A DNA stretch of 17,016 nucleotides, taken from positions 1 to 17,016 of the forward strand of contig CBDIIF010000008.1 of NCBI GenBank assembly GCA_965279595.1. Direction: 5' to 3'. Shown here one piece after another: positions 1 to 8,926 of this stretch (its first letter is position 1; each line of letters begins with the position of its first letter). This DNA is from CAIKLP01 sp965279595. Lineage in GTDB: Bacteria; Bacteroidota; Bacteroidia; Sphingobacteriales; Sphingobacteriaceae. Made by a program: the position numbers and the translations under genes. The notes below the pieces were generated by a model that worked only from the letters and a program-made list of their open reading frames with translations, searched no databases and was not told where the DNA came from.

Positions 1-84
1 AGAGATGGTGTCTATTATAACCATTTTAAGAAAGCATAACAGCAATCTAGGGCTATACAATTCAGAGGTGTATTTTGGGCATGA
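1..84 (+). CDS. 3' end of an unidentified gene (partial)
   Basis: Frame 1 is open from the window edge to a TGA at 82-84 and would give the last 27 residues of a protein, beginning RDGVYYNHFKK and ending RGVFWA. TAA at 49-51 is read as glutamine. The stretch is less AT-rich than the bases that follow it, and it ends 32 bp before the next start codon, the kind of gap seen between other genes here. I recognise no domain in so short a piece. It could also be chance open sequence, so the call rests on frame, composition and spacing only. Confidence 0.4.
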
Positions 85-116
85 TCAAATAAAAATAAAA
101 TAAAAATAATATATAT

Positions 117-1171
117 ATGAAAAATATTTTCATCTTTATTAACAAACATAGTATATTTTTTTAAGATCATAATTTTAGGATTCATTGGACCATCTTTATA
201 TATCATGCTACAAGCAGGTGTCCATTTTTGGATATTTGATACTTTAATGGCGAACTATTGGATATGGTATAAATGATTTCAAAGTATTAGGGCTATTACT
301 GCAATTACTATTTTAGCATATATGCTTGTTAGAATAAAAGATCCAGGTTAAATACCTGTAGTTCATGTTTAGTTGCAATCAAATAATTAAAGAGATTAGA
401 TATATATGATTGAAGATGATAATGAGAGATAAAGAGCATAATAGAGAGAAGTTCTCGAAGCTTAATAAGATGACGAATCTAAACTAAGAATATCCCTTGA
501 TTAAATGAAGGATTAAAATGAAATTGATAATCAAGTTTAAAAATCTCACACAGAAATGAATTAGAAAGTTGAAAATGAATAACATGATAACCCATAATAA
601 GATACGAGATTAGTGATGTCAGGAAGAGATGCTTAAATTGAGATATTATCTTCTCCTTCTGAATAAATTTAAATTGCTAAATAAGCACCCTAAACGATTG
701 TTAATTAATCATTTGATAAAAGATATTGCATGAAGTGCCTTAATGATTAACCTGTCAGGGCTAAACATTGCTAATACTGCAATAAATGTATTCCCCTGTT
801 TGATCATCATTGTCCATGGATAGGAACATGTATAGGTGAGAAAAATAAACTGTTATTTATTTGCTACTTATTTATATAATAAGCATAAATAATATGTACT
901 ATATGCATACAATAATCAAACATTTATGTTTTAGTGATTACTAGTATATTTGAATTCTTAGTACTTCTATTAACAGCATACCAATTATTCTATATAACAA
1001 AAAATGTAACTACATGTAATAATTTTAGCTAATTAAGGGGAATATCTGAGTAAAACCAAAATTACTTATATGAAATCATAATATCCTTTTGATCACGGAT
1101 TGGTTAAGAATATTTAAGAGTTTCTTAGCTATAGTTTTAAGTCAGAGATAATAGATTGGTAGTTGAATTGA
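117..1171 (+). CDS. DHHC-type protein S-acyltransferase (palmitoyltransferase)
   Basis: This is a complete 326-residue integral membrane enzyme that should transfer palmitate to cysteines of target proteins. Four exons are joined across introns at 151-178, 267-290 and 1016-1037. The product has two N-terminal membrane segments (about residues 14-33 and 39-56), then the family DPG motif (58-60). A long linker rich in Gln, Asp and Glu follows (about 61-185). The cysteine-rich domain runs from C187 and has the catalytic DHHC at 212-215, in the context DHHCPWIGTCIG. Two more membrane segments follow, then a TTWE box (the family TTxE motif, 281-284) and PFDHGLVKNI, which resembles the family's C-terminal NPF/YD-G-KNI motif. 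The start ATG at 117 is the only one that joins the first exon in frame. In the unspliced reading a TGA at 274 and loss of the TTxE motif would break the gene; splicing repairs both. The neighbour downstream is convergent, 50 bp away. I am confident of the family; the substrate is unknown. Confidence 0.93.
1016..1037 (+). other. 22-nt intron that restores the TTxE motif
   Basis: This GT...AG intron in the DHHC gene is chosen over an alternative 3' splice site at 1028. Only removal of 1016-1037 joins the exons so that the family's TTxE box (here TTWE) and the PFDHG...KNI motif lie in one frame. With the unspliced reading the protein ends early at a TGA. Confidence 0.88.
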
Positions 1172-1221
1172 ATTTTATATCATATAATATTTTGTATTGC
1201 TTTTTATGTTTTTAAAAAAGA

Positions 1222-2629
1222 TCAGGCATTTCGATTATTCTCATCATCACTCTCCTCTGCTATCTCTTCTGGGTATTCACCTCCTTCACCATCCTCTAAT
1301 TCTCCTTCTTCATTTAATTAGTTAGGATCGATACCAAAGAGATGTAAGTTTTACTAATTTCTATAAAAATTATTACACTAAAGATATCTCTGAATTAATT
1401 ATTCTCATTAGCTAATTTCTCAACTTCCTCTTACAAGGCTTACTTTTCATCATTCATATGTTGATACAATTATTTGAAATTTTCAATTAAATCTTAAATA
1501 TAAATTAAATGATTACCTTCTAATTTCTTTAATTCTTCATCCTTGTTCTCTAATTGAGCATTTAACTCATTGATTACTTCATCTTTTTCATCAGTAGCCT
1601 CACCTCCATTATATTAGTATTGATTTGTGGCTTCCTATAAATCTTTGATTTAATTTTAAAGTTGCTCTATGATTTAATCTTTCATTTCAGATTCCTATTA
1701 GAGTTCTTGCATGGATTCTTATATTTCTTCCTGTTTTTAATGTTAAAATATAAAATTACCATATTGAAACCCTAAGCTATTTATTCGAGCTCTTATTGCT
1801 TTTCATCAAGTTCAGCATCTTTTCTCTTGAGTTCATTTTCATAACTAACCTTAACTTTCTTGATTTCATCTTAATGCTATTTATTTATTTTCTTTAATTC
1901 ATCACTTAATTTATTGATTTCATTTTATTATTAATCAATTTTCCTTTATTGATCATGAACCTTTTAATTCAATTCCTTTTATTACTATTCGAATTCCTAC
2001 TGTTACTTTTAACTATGAATGTTAAAAATTATGTATACAATTTTTTGGAAAACTCTTTCTCAGTTTTATCTCTAACTGATGCCAATTCTTGTCTCAATTT
2101 TTCAGTCTCTTAATGATCAACTTTAACGTTGGATACAATTTAGCTCTATCGATCAGGTTCTTGTTTCTAATTGCTAGAATATGGTCTTTTATCATAACCC
2201 TGGGAGATATCTGATCTCTTGTCTTTTGATTTATCAGTATACTCTTGGGGTTTCTCTAAATAACCCATTTTACCATACAAATCCACTGTCTTGTTATAAT
2301 CTTGTCTTTTGTCGTTGCTGAGAAAATCTTTAGTGGGTACTTGCTATGGTTTGAAATCATTTTTTTTGAATGAATTTCGTGATTCATTTTTTTATGGCAC
2401 TTATACTATAGGTTAATTCTTCTAATACATTTCTAAAATGCTTAGAATAATTACCTTAATATGGTATAATCTCTGTCTTATGTTGTTGATCGATTGGACC
2501 TGTACGATTGTGTATTTGTGAATCGCATGAATAACACAGTCTATAGGCTTATCCATATCTGCATTAGGAACATTTAATTGTTGCAGGTCTTTATTGACAT
2601 TTGTGGCACTTTACAAAGAGTGATTACAT
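1222..2629 (-). CDS. B-box-like zinc finger / coiled-coil protein
   Basis: The gene encodes a 427-residue protein in six exons with introns at 2433-2454, 2013-2038, 1731-1759, 1493-1516 and 1354-1376. The N terminus holds a cysteine/histidine cluster resembling a B-box: CHKC (8-11), CSQC (20-23), CYSC (32-35), then H40 and H50. A polar linker rich in Lys, Asp, Gln and Ser follows (about 60-160). The rest is a long Gln/Glu/Lys-rich coiled coil (about 165-385) and an acidic tail containing GELEDGEGGEYPEE, ending in TGA. The order zinc finger then coiled coil recalls TRIM-like proteins, but no RING precedes it and no known C-terminal domain follows. Proteins of this shape are often cytoskeletal or scaffold components, but that is inference. 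The start ATG lies 67 bp downstream of the stop of the channel gene on the same strand. The exon structure is well supported by frame; the function is not. Confidence 0.85.
1493..1516 (-). other. 24-nt intron, multiple of three with no in-frame TGA
   Basis: This intron of the B-box gene begins GTAATC and ends TTTAAG. Its length is a multiple of three and it contains no TGA in the host frame, so retention would add eight residues without a stop. It is called as an intron because its size and ends match the other introns and because its removal restores a continuous Leu/Glu/Lys coiled coil (KKLEDLIENF). Retention is possible. Confidence 0.7.
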
Positions 2630-2696
2630 TTTTGAATTTTCTTGTTGTGATTTTTTATTTTTTTGTATTTATTTTGTATTTTTAATATTCAGTTAT

Positions 2697-5303
2697 TCAA
2701 GTAAATGATACACTTCTTATATTTCTCCTGTTATTTAATTTCAATGCTATTTTCTCTATATTATAACTTGGATAATAGTATTCATATGAGCATACTTAAT
2801 CTATATCTATTGGTTGTTCCTTTTCAGGGTGCTAATTTGTATTGCTTGAAGATTTGTTCATCTACATTATACTTGTGCTCATAATTCTTTTATTAGCAGA
2901 ACTTGATGAATTAGTAGCCTTCTTAATAGGGGCTCTCATCTTTTAATCATTTGAGACTGAACTTTTCACAAGATTTACTTTTATTGAATTTATCGATTAT
3001 GTATGGTCATAAAACTTACCTCCATGAATTTTTCTGCTATTTTAACTAGATTCCCTATCATCCAACTTAATAGGAGGCATTTATTATAAGTTCTAACTTG
3101 ACAGTGAGTTTTATGGAGAACTTAATCCCTTTCCATTAGATTACTCAATTGCTCTTTAATATAAAGAATATCTTGAGGATCTTTCTTCTTAGAAATCTTA
3201 TAAGATTGAATCTTCTATATTGTTTGTAGACCCTTATAACCATCCCATTACTTCATTTGTTAATTCGTTTTCAGATCTTAGTTTGTTTGTGATGGCATAA
3301 CTGATAGCAGTTATGCATATTAAGTTCTTATTCATTAAAGCATTTATTTTATTATCTTTGACATTCCTTAGGAATATCCTTCTATTTTCTGGTAAACAAT
3401 AATTATGTCTTTTGATTAATCTTCTATAATTAGGAGTAAAATATACAAATCTACATTTTTCTACCGAATGACCCCTATATCCACAACATTCACAATATTA
3501 TTTTTTATCATCACGAAGCATACAAAATTTTTAGAAGTCTATATGGAATTTGCGAATTTCTTCTAAAAAGTCTTCCATTTCAATAATCCCAATTAAGCAT
3601 TATGTTTCACATTTAATACTTAAGAAATGCTAGCCTTATTTGTAAAATAAATTTAATGGAAAATTATTTCTACACACCAGAGTTTTACCTTTAAAACTTT
3701 AAAATTAACCTTATAAAAACATTATGTATTATTATGCAACTTATTTCTCCTTAACTATAATTTCTCCAGCATCTAAAACTTTTGTCTAAACCTTTTACGT
3801 CAATCTAAGCTTAAATTCCTCAGAAAAAGGTAAATTCTTTAAATGTTTAATAAACTATTCTTATTTGAATTATTATTTAAGTTCCACCCTTAGATCAGGA
3901 ATTAAGCAAGCTTATAAAGGTTTTTTATTCAGGTATCTTTAAATTTTCTAATTTAATCCATTTGATAAATCATTATTGGCCTAGATACTTCCAGTATGTA
4001 AATGAGTCTTAATTATAAAAATAATTAAAAACAGCCCAATTATATTAACAAATATAGTGAATAATTTTTAAACATTAGTTATAGCAAGTATTTCTGTATA
4101 TCCTGAATGTAGGAGCTAGCTCAAGGTCCATTGTAAACAATCTACATATTGATCAAATACATCTTAATAACTATTTATATAATTATTTACTATAATTAAT
4201 CTGCTAACTTTATTTGAATACAAGTTATCCAATGAATTAGTGATATTATATTTAACAAATCTCTTAGTTGCTCTGGTAAATAATTTCTTTATTTAAAAAT
4301 TTTCACAATAATCATAAGCACTAAATTAATTTTATATTACTGAACCAAGGTTCTAGAATCATAGATATTAATGTTGATATTAATACTATCAAATCAATAA
4401 CCATATTTTTCTTGACTATCTTTATTCTATTTGTTTCTAATATTTCATTCTCATAATAGCCTATATTGTAATTTACGCAAGTATCAATTATATTAAAGGA
4501 AACTAATATAAGTATTTTCAATTACAAAATATTTCTAAAACATATGGAATCTCGTAACACATGGACAATAGTACAAAAAATATAAGTATTATATTTATAA
4601 TTGCTATAATTTATCTGTAGATAATTATTTTGTTGTTGTCTGGGTCCCATACATTCAAAGTAGGATTATTATAAATGTTACTAGATATATCATTAACTAA
4701 TAAGATATGTCTTTGTTTCATCTTTTTTGGAAATATTTATAACAATTTTGAGACGAATCTCATTGTTATCAGAAGTTTTCTTGGCCATTAATTATACTCA
4801 TAAGGAAAATCTTATTTTACAACTAATAGTGGGCTATTTTACTAGGCTTTAAATTTAGGAGAATATGATATGCTATCAATTACCTTTTACTAATCTGATT
4901 ATTTTCTTCCAGCCTGATTTGTAAACAAATCGCTTCCATCTGAAAATTTTCTACTACCTTTGGATATCAATCGCTTTCCTTAAACATTTTACATTTCAAT
5001 CTAGAATAGTTTTAGGGATTTATATTGTTCTTCTACTTCATTAATTTAATCCTTTCTATCGAATGATTATCTAGATTAGGCCCCAAGATCACCTTCCTCT
5101 AAACTTTCTTTGTGCTCAGATTTTTTCAGTTGGCTAAGATCTTCAAAATTAACTTGCTTCTGAACTAGCTTTTAGTAAGCAACATAACCTTATTAAAACT
5201 CGATTGGTTATTATATCACCCGAGGAACTGTTAAAAAGGTTTAGGATTATTATGAAGACAAATTCGACCCTGAATTATCTATACTAAATTATTAAGAAAA
5301 CAT
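2697..5303 (-). CDS. Cyclic-nucleotide-gated / K+ channel family protein with unusual pore and CCHC knuckle
   Basis: This is an 847-residue membrane channel in four exons (introns 4503-4525, 4321-4340, 4171-4190). About 200 hydrophilic N-terminal residues precede six membrane segments. S1 begins near residue 225. S2 and its loop contain NIIDTCVNYNIGYYE, the family pattern D-VNF-TGYY. S3 is KKNMVIDLIVLISTLISMI, and a weakly charged S4 follows (MLMIIVKIFKQR). S5 precedes a pore loop and S6 (NVQKLFTIFVNIIGLFLII). The filter region reads SGYTE (379-383) instead of the usual GYGD or GYG. A C-linker and cyclic-nucleotide-binding fold follow, with FIKHLKNLPFSEEFKLRL and LDAGEIIVKEKQ near residue 492. 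After these come a CX2CX4HX4C zinc knuckle (583-596) and a Ser/Asn-rich tail to TGA. The ATG at 5303 is the first in frame. The family is large in Paramecium. Whether this member conducts K+ at all is doubtful from the filter. An alternative 32-nt intron ending at the third S5 junction would slightly change S5. Confidence 0.9.
3455..3494 (-). other. CCHC zinc-knuckle motif downstream of the cyclic-nucleotide-binding domain
   Basis: The residues CECCGYRGHSVEKC (583-596 of the channel) fit CX2CX4HX4C exactly: C583, C586, H591, C596. A basic stretch follows (RFVYFTPNYRRLIKRHNY). The spacing matches retroviral-type zinc knuckles, which bind nucleic acid or protein. Zinc binding is inferred from spacing only. 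Confidence 0.7.
4171..4190 (-). other. 20-nt intron between S5 and the pore loop of the channel
   Basis: Removing this GTA...TAG segment (phase 2) joins the end of S5 (HWITCIQIKLADQL) to the pore turret (YYQDVFDQYVDCLQW) in frame. A competing 32-nt intron using a GT about 40 bases upstream in the gene also restores the frame but deletes the end of S5. The 20-nt form is preferred because it keeps a full-length membrane helix. Confidence 0.7.
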
Positions 5304-5358
5304 TTATTTTAAAAATTAAAAAAAATAATACAGAATAAAAGTAATGAAAAAATCTAAA

Positions 5359-6402
5359 TCATTTCCTTGACAAATAATGGTCTTCAGATTAATTTACAAT
5401 TATTTTATATGGTGAAACATAGTTAGGATTTGTTTTTGGGGTATTCATGGGATTTAAGGTGATTCTTGATTGTTAAAACCCTTACTATTGTACAATTATT
5501 TCTTCCTCATCATCATTAACAAATGAAAAGTTTAATGAATTCATAATAGGAAATATTCCTAGCATGGTTATGGGAGCTGTGTAACAATAAGTCCTTGTTA
5601 TAAAATCGATAGACAAGCATTTTCTGTTCTCTATTATATCACCCTATATAATAAGTATTAATTACTGCTTCAACATAATATACAATGACTAAATAATTTA
5701 ATATTATAAAGCAAATGACAAGAATGCAAACAAATTTGAAAGCATTTGATAGTTGCTCTCTTTATTTTGGCAAGAATACAATCGAAATATTGATACCTGT
5801 AAAAAATAACAAAGCTATTTATTATAAATTATAAATATACCTATCGAATTTGCACTTATTAGCATTATTTCAATTGATATTATATTTATTGCACAACCCT
5901 CTGCTATTTTTGATGTAAATATAAGTAGTACAATAGACATATTTGAACATATATTTACTTATCTATTTGCTATTTCATGTTTGAACATCATGATTATTAT
6001 TACATCTAATTAGTTAAAAAAGCTCAAATAAATAAAATATTTAACAGCTAAGTCAGCTAATTAGCATGGAGAGTTTAATAGTTATTATACGGAGAAAAGC
6101 ATCATACAAATCACCCAAAATAAGTTTAATCCATAAGTAATAAAAAATTCAATTCTTGCAAAATTCTTCTAATATAATATATAGGCAGCACCAATTATGT
6201 TGAATAAAAGCAATATTAATCCTCCATGATATAAGGTACTAATATATGTTTCCTGTTAAAATCCACATTATTTATCATCATCTAACAATTTAATACTTTA
6301 GTATCCTATAAATATTAGAAATAAGGAGTATCTTATAAATTAGAAGAAAACATTTGCTACTTTATACTTAAATTGCTCTTCTTCTTATTTCAAAATTTCC
6401 AT
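5359..6402 (-). CDS. Multi-pass membrane protein of unknown function
   Basis: I do not recognise this 331-residue protein. It is built from three exons (introns 5815-5840 and 5644-5665). It has roughly six or seven hydrophobic segments, for example GGLILLLFNIIGAAYILY, FFITYGLNLFWVICMMLF, KYFIYLSFFNQLDVIIIMMF and KFVCILVICFIILNYLVIVY. A polar acidic C-terminal tail with a DDEEEEII patch follows and ends in TGA. The unspliced reading has no TGA because the two introns together equal 48 nt, but splicing turns the stretch between them from Tyr/Ser/Gln-rich sequence into a clear membrane helix, which supports both introns. The ATG at 6402 is preferred. Another in-frame ATG lies at 6441, only 5 nt from the stop of the upstream gene, leaving almost no room for a promoter. 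Neighbours on both sides are on the same strand, 55 and 44 bp away. A transporter or small channel-like role is possible but unsupported. Confidence 0.78.
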
Positions 6403-6446
6403 TTGATTTTTTTATAGAATTTTTTAATTATAAAAACACATAGAAA

Positions 6447-7282
6447 TCAATCTTTATAAAACTTTAATGGTACTATCTTATCAAATGTTGCTTGCCAATC
6501 TCTGAGTTCAAGCCAATTTGGTATAAATAAGGCAGCTGTACTTACATTTAAACATTTTTTGAAATTCGCTTTAATCATCCCTCCGATTGGTAATTTAGCC
6601 TTTCTTATATTTAGCATTTAAGCTCGGTTTAGGGTAGCATTTTTAATAATAGGTCTTGATTATTTAATAATATGTAATACTTATCTACTAATCCTCCAAT
6701 AATATAGACTTCATCTTCTTTAATTTCTTGAATTTCTTCTTCAGCATCCGGAGTTAAATATACAAAGTTTGATCCTTTTAATTCTTCGATTTCATAAAAA
6801 GGTTCTATGCTTGCTGTTATTGGCCATTTTTCATAATTGAATACTTGAAGCCATTTTTCTAATGTAGGATAAATGTTTGTGATAAATATTTTAATTGGAA
6901 ACTTTAGCTTTCTATTCTCTGAATATAAGTGGGACATTTATTTTGCCAAAGATTTTTATTCTCTTTCAGCCATTGAATCTTCAAATCCACAATCAATCAC
7001 TACTCTAAATTTACTTTAAGTTTAAAGCAAACCATTCTCTCTTTTAAATTATTTGGCTAATTTTCTTTCTTTTAAATAAGCATCTATTTCTTCTTATGTC
7101 TTAAATTATTGTAGTTTTTCATATCTCAATTACTTCTCTCTTTAGTGTTTAATTTTTCTATATTCTTATTTCTACTATTAGTAGTTATTGTCTTTTTCAT
7201 CTTTCTTATCCTAGCGAGATTTCTTTTATAGTTTGTCTTCCCTTGCTTCTGTAATTAAATCCTCTGGTATTTGAAAATCCAT
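6447..7282 (-). CDS. TRM10: tRNA (guanine-9-N1)-methyltransferase Trm10 family
   Basis: The product is a 269-residue SPOUT-family methyltransferase expected to methylate N1 of the purine at tRNA position 9 using S-adenosylmethionine. Two exons are joined across a 26-nt intron at 6655-6680. A Lys/Gln-rich basic N-terminal region (about 1-90) is followed by the family core. RVVIDCGFEDSM (Asp97) matches the IDCSFDD block and FVYLTPDA matches the YLTPDS block. IIGGLVDK (Asp200) matches GGLVD, and IRKAKLPIGGMIK plus FKKCLNVSTA match the conserved C-terminal blocks before DWQATFDKIVP. Skipping the intron gives a wrong end after GGLVDK; splicing restores RAQMLNIRKAKLPI, which fits the family. The usual Asn two residues after the GGLVD aspartate is Pro here. 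The length is close to that of yeast Trm10. The ATG at 7282 faces the divergent armadillo gene across 155 bp. Confidence in the family is high; whether it makes m1G9, m1A9 or both cannot be told. Confidence 0.94.
6655..6680 (-). other. 26-nt intron inside the Trm10 catalytic block
   Basis: The intron falls within the Lys codon right after GGLVD (phase 2). It begins GTATTA and ends ATCAAG. Its removal restores the conserved block from GGLVDK to RKAKLPI. Confidence 0.9.
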
Positions 7283-7437
7283 AAAATAATTATGTTTATT
7301 TAAAAATTTTCTTTTCTTTATTTTTATTTAGAAAATTACTAATTAATACCTCATACAATTCTAACAAAATTTTATGAGAATTATTTTAAATTTAATTTAA
7401 TTTAATTCAATTAATTCATAAGAATTATATCAGAAAA
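7283..7437 (+). promoter_or_regulatory. Divergent intergenic region between Trm10 and the armadillo gene
   Basis: These 155 bp separate two start codons pointing away from each other, so both promoters must lie here or inside the genes. The sequence is almost entirely A and T, with runs such as TTTAATTTAATTTAATTCAA. I see no specific factor-binding motif, and no ORF is supported. Confidence 0.5.
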
Positions 7438-8903
7438 ATGTAGCATCTTGACTTTGAAAATGATCTATTAACTCCTGAAGATAATCTAAAATATAATAAC
7501 ATATAAAAGTCTATTTTAAAAGAACATATTAAGAAAGATTTGATTGGAGTTTTTATTAAATAGTTGGATTCTGAAGACATTTATATTAAATATCATGGAT
7601 TAGTTGGAATAAGAAAATTAGTAAGTCATGAGGTAAAAGATTATTTTATTTAGAATGACCCATAAATCGCAAAAGCTATAGAGTTTGGAGCTGTACCTCT
7701 AATTTTTTAAATCATAAAAATGAACATCACTCCATATCATACTTATGAATCTTGTTACATTTTGACTAATATTGCAAGTGGAAACTAGGAAGAAACTGCA
7801 GTAGTCGCAAATTTGGGAGGAATAGAACTATTTATTGAACTCACAAAAAGCAAAATTTTTGATATTGCTGAATAATCCGTATGGGCTTTAGGAAATTTAG
7901 CTGGAGACAATGATGATTATAAAAATAAAATTTTAGAAGGAGGAGGGCATTAAGCTATAATTGAGTTTGCTTAGGTTTGTGAAGGATTGTTAAATGATGG
8001 ATTGAATGGTAGCCTAAATTCCCTAAATTAGTGTGTGTGGGCTTTAACAAACTTATGCTAAAATTAGTCTAGTTTATACATAATTTCAAACATATGCAAA
8101 TTGCTTAAATATGCTTAATAATCCAACAATTTATTAGAAGTCTTAAATGCACTAGGAGAACATACAAAACAATAAGAAGTTATTTAATTATTATTCGAAA
8201 ATTAGTGTATAAAAATAATTTTGTAATCTTTAACACACAAATCTTTTGAAGTTATCAGATCTGCATCGGCAATTTTGGTGGATATTTCGATGGGGAGTAA
8301 AGAATAGGCAAAGTATTTAATTGAATAATAATTATTGAAATATATTCAGAAATTAATAACACACAATAAAGTTTAGATTAGAAAATTAGTATTTATTAAA
8401 AAATAAAAATAGGTTTGCTAATTATTATAAATGATAGCCATTAATTCCTATGAGCTTACAGTTGAGATTCTTAAAGATTAATAAATAATGAATCAACTCT
8501 CAAATATTGCTATTTAAGATCAGAAGTTGATGATTGATGTATTAGAAGATTATAAATTAGGCGTTTCGAGTATACCTTAATATGACCTAGTTTATTTAGA
8601 TCTAAGACCTATAAAGTCTAATTAACTTTAAATATTTCTAGATAATCTAACAATTTACATAAAAATAGGAAAAAAGTTAAATAAAATTAATTATAGATTC
8701 TATTCAAAATTTAGTCTAAAATGTATTTTTTTTTTTTATGTAAGATTGATCCTCATTTATTGGAGACTTGGTAATAAGAGTTTTGTGGAATTCTTTAGAA
8801 CCTGATCAAGTTGGCAGCTAATTTAGATTGGTAGACAGAATTAGAGTAATTATAAGTTATAATACAAAAGCTAAATGCAAATGAATTTTAAATAAATTTA
8901 TGA
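7438..8903 (+). CDS. Importin-alpha-like armadillo-repeat protein, copy 1
   Basis: This gene encodes 458 residues in five exons (introns 7633-7653, 8389-8412, 8539-8560, 8723-8744). It contains armadillo repeats closest to importin alpha, the adaptor that binds nuclear localization signals. AIEFGAVPLIFQII, ILTNIASGNQEETAVVANLGG, AEQSVWALGNLAGDNDDYKN and QCVWALTNLCQNQSS match the W/N ladder repeats of that family. The Lys/Arg-rich importin-beta-binding segment normally found in the first 60 or so residues is absent; the protein starts MQHLDFENDLLTPEDN. That suggests a divergent NLS receptor or an armadillo protein with another role. The last two introns are required: without them the frame drifts into AT-rich nonsense, and with them it reads VYLNMTQFIQIQDLQSL and then IDPHLLETWQQEFCGIL. 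The stop TGA at 8901-8903 is 23 bp from the next gene, a tandem paralog. Confidence 0.88.
7633..7653 (+). other. 21-nt intron, multiple of three with no in-frame TGA
   Basis: The segment begins GTAAAA and ends TTTAG. It falls right after IRKLVSHE, and removing it gives SHENDPQIAKAIEFGAV, matching the importin-alpha spacing. The downstream paralog has an intron at the equivalent place (9146-9169). It could be retained without a stop. Confidence 0.75.
8389..8412 (+). other. 24-nt intron, multiple of three with no in-frame TGA
   Basis: The segment begins GTATTT and ends AATAG, in phase 0 after IRKL. Retained, it would insert VFIKKQKQ. It marks the point where the paralog downstream loses homology (9899). 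Confidence 0.7.
8723..8744 (+). other. 22-nt intron with a 12-T run
   Basis: More than half of this phase-0 intron is a single run of twelve T. Its removal joins SIQNLVQN to IDPHLLETW in frame. Confidence 0.85.
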
Positions 8904-8926
8904 ATTAAAATAATTTTATTAAAGTT

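Noticed and set aside
274..276. In-frame TGA in the DHHC gene, suggesting a pseudogene
   Set aside because: It lies inside a typical 24-nt GT...AG intron (267-290) whose removal joins two membrane-segment exons in frame.
4171..4230. 32-nt intron alternative in the channel gene
   Set aside because: It restores the frame too, but shortens S5; the 20-nt intron fits the GTA...TAG form and keeps the helix.
6403..6441. Upstream in-frame ATG at 6441 for the membrane protein
   Set aside because: It would begin 5 nt from the stop of Trm10 and adds 13 residues without any recognisable feature.
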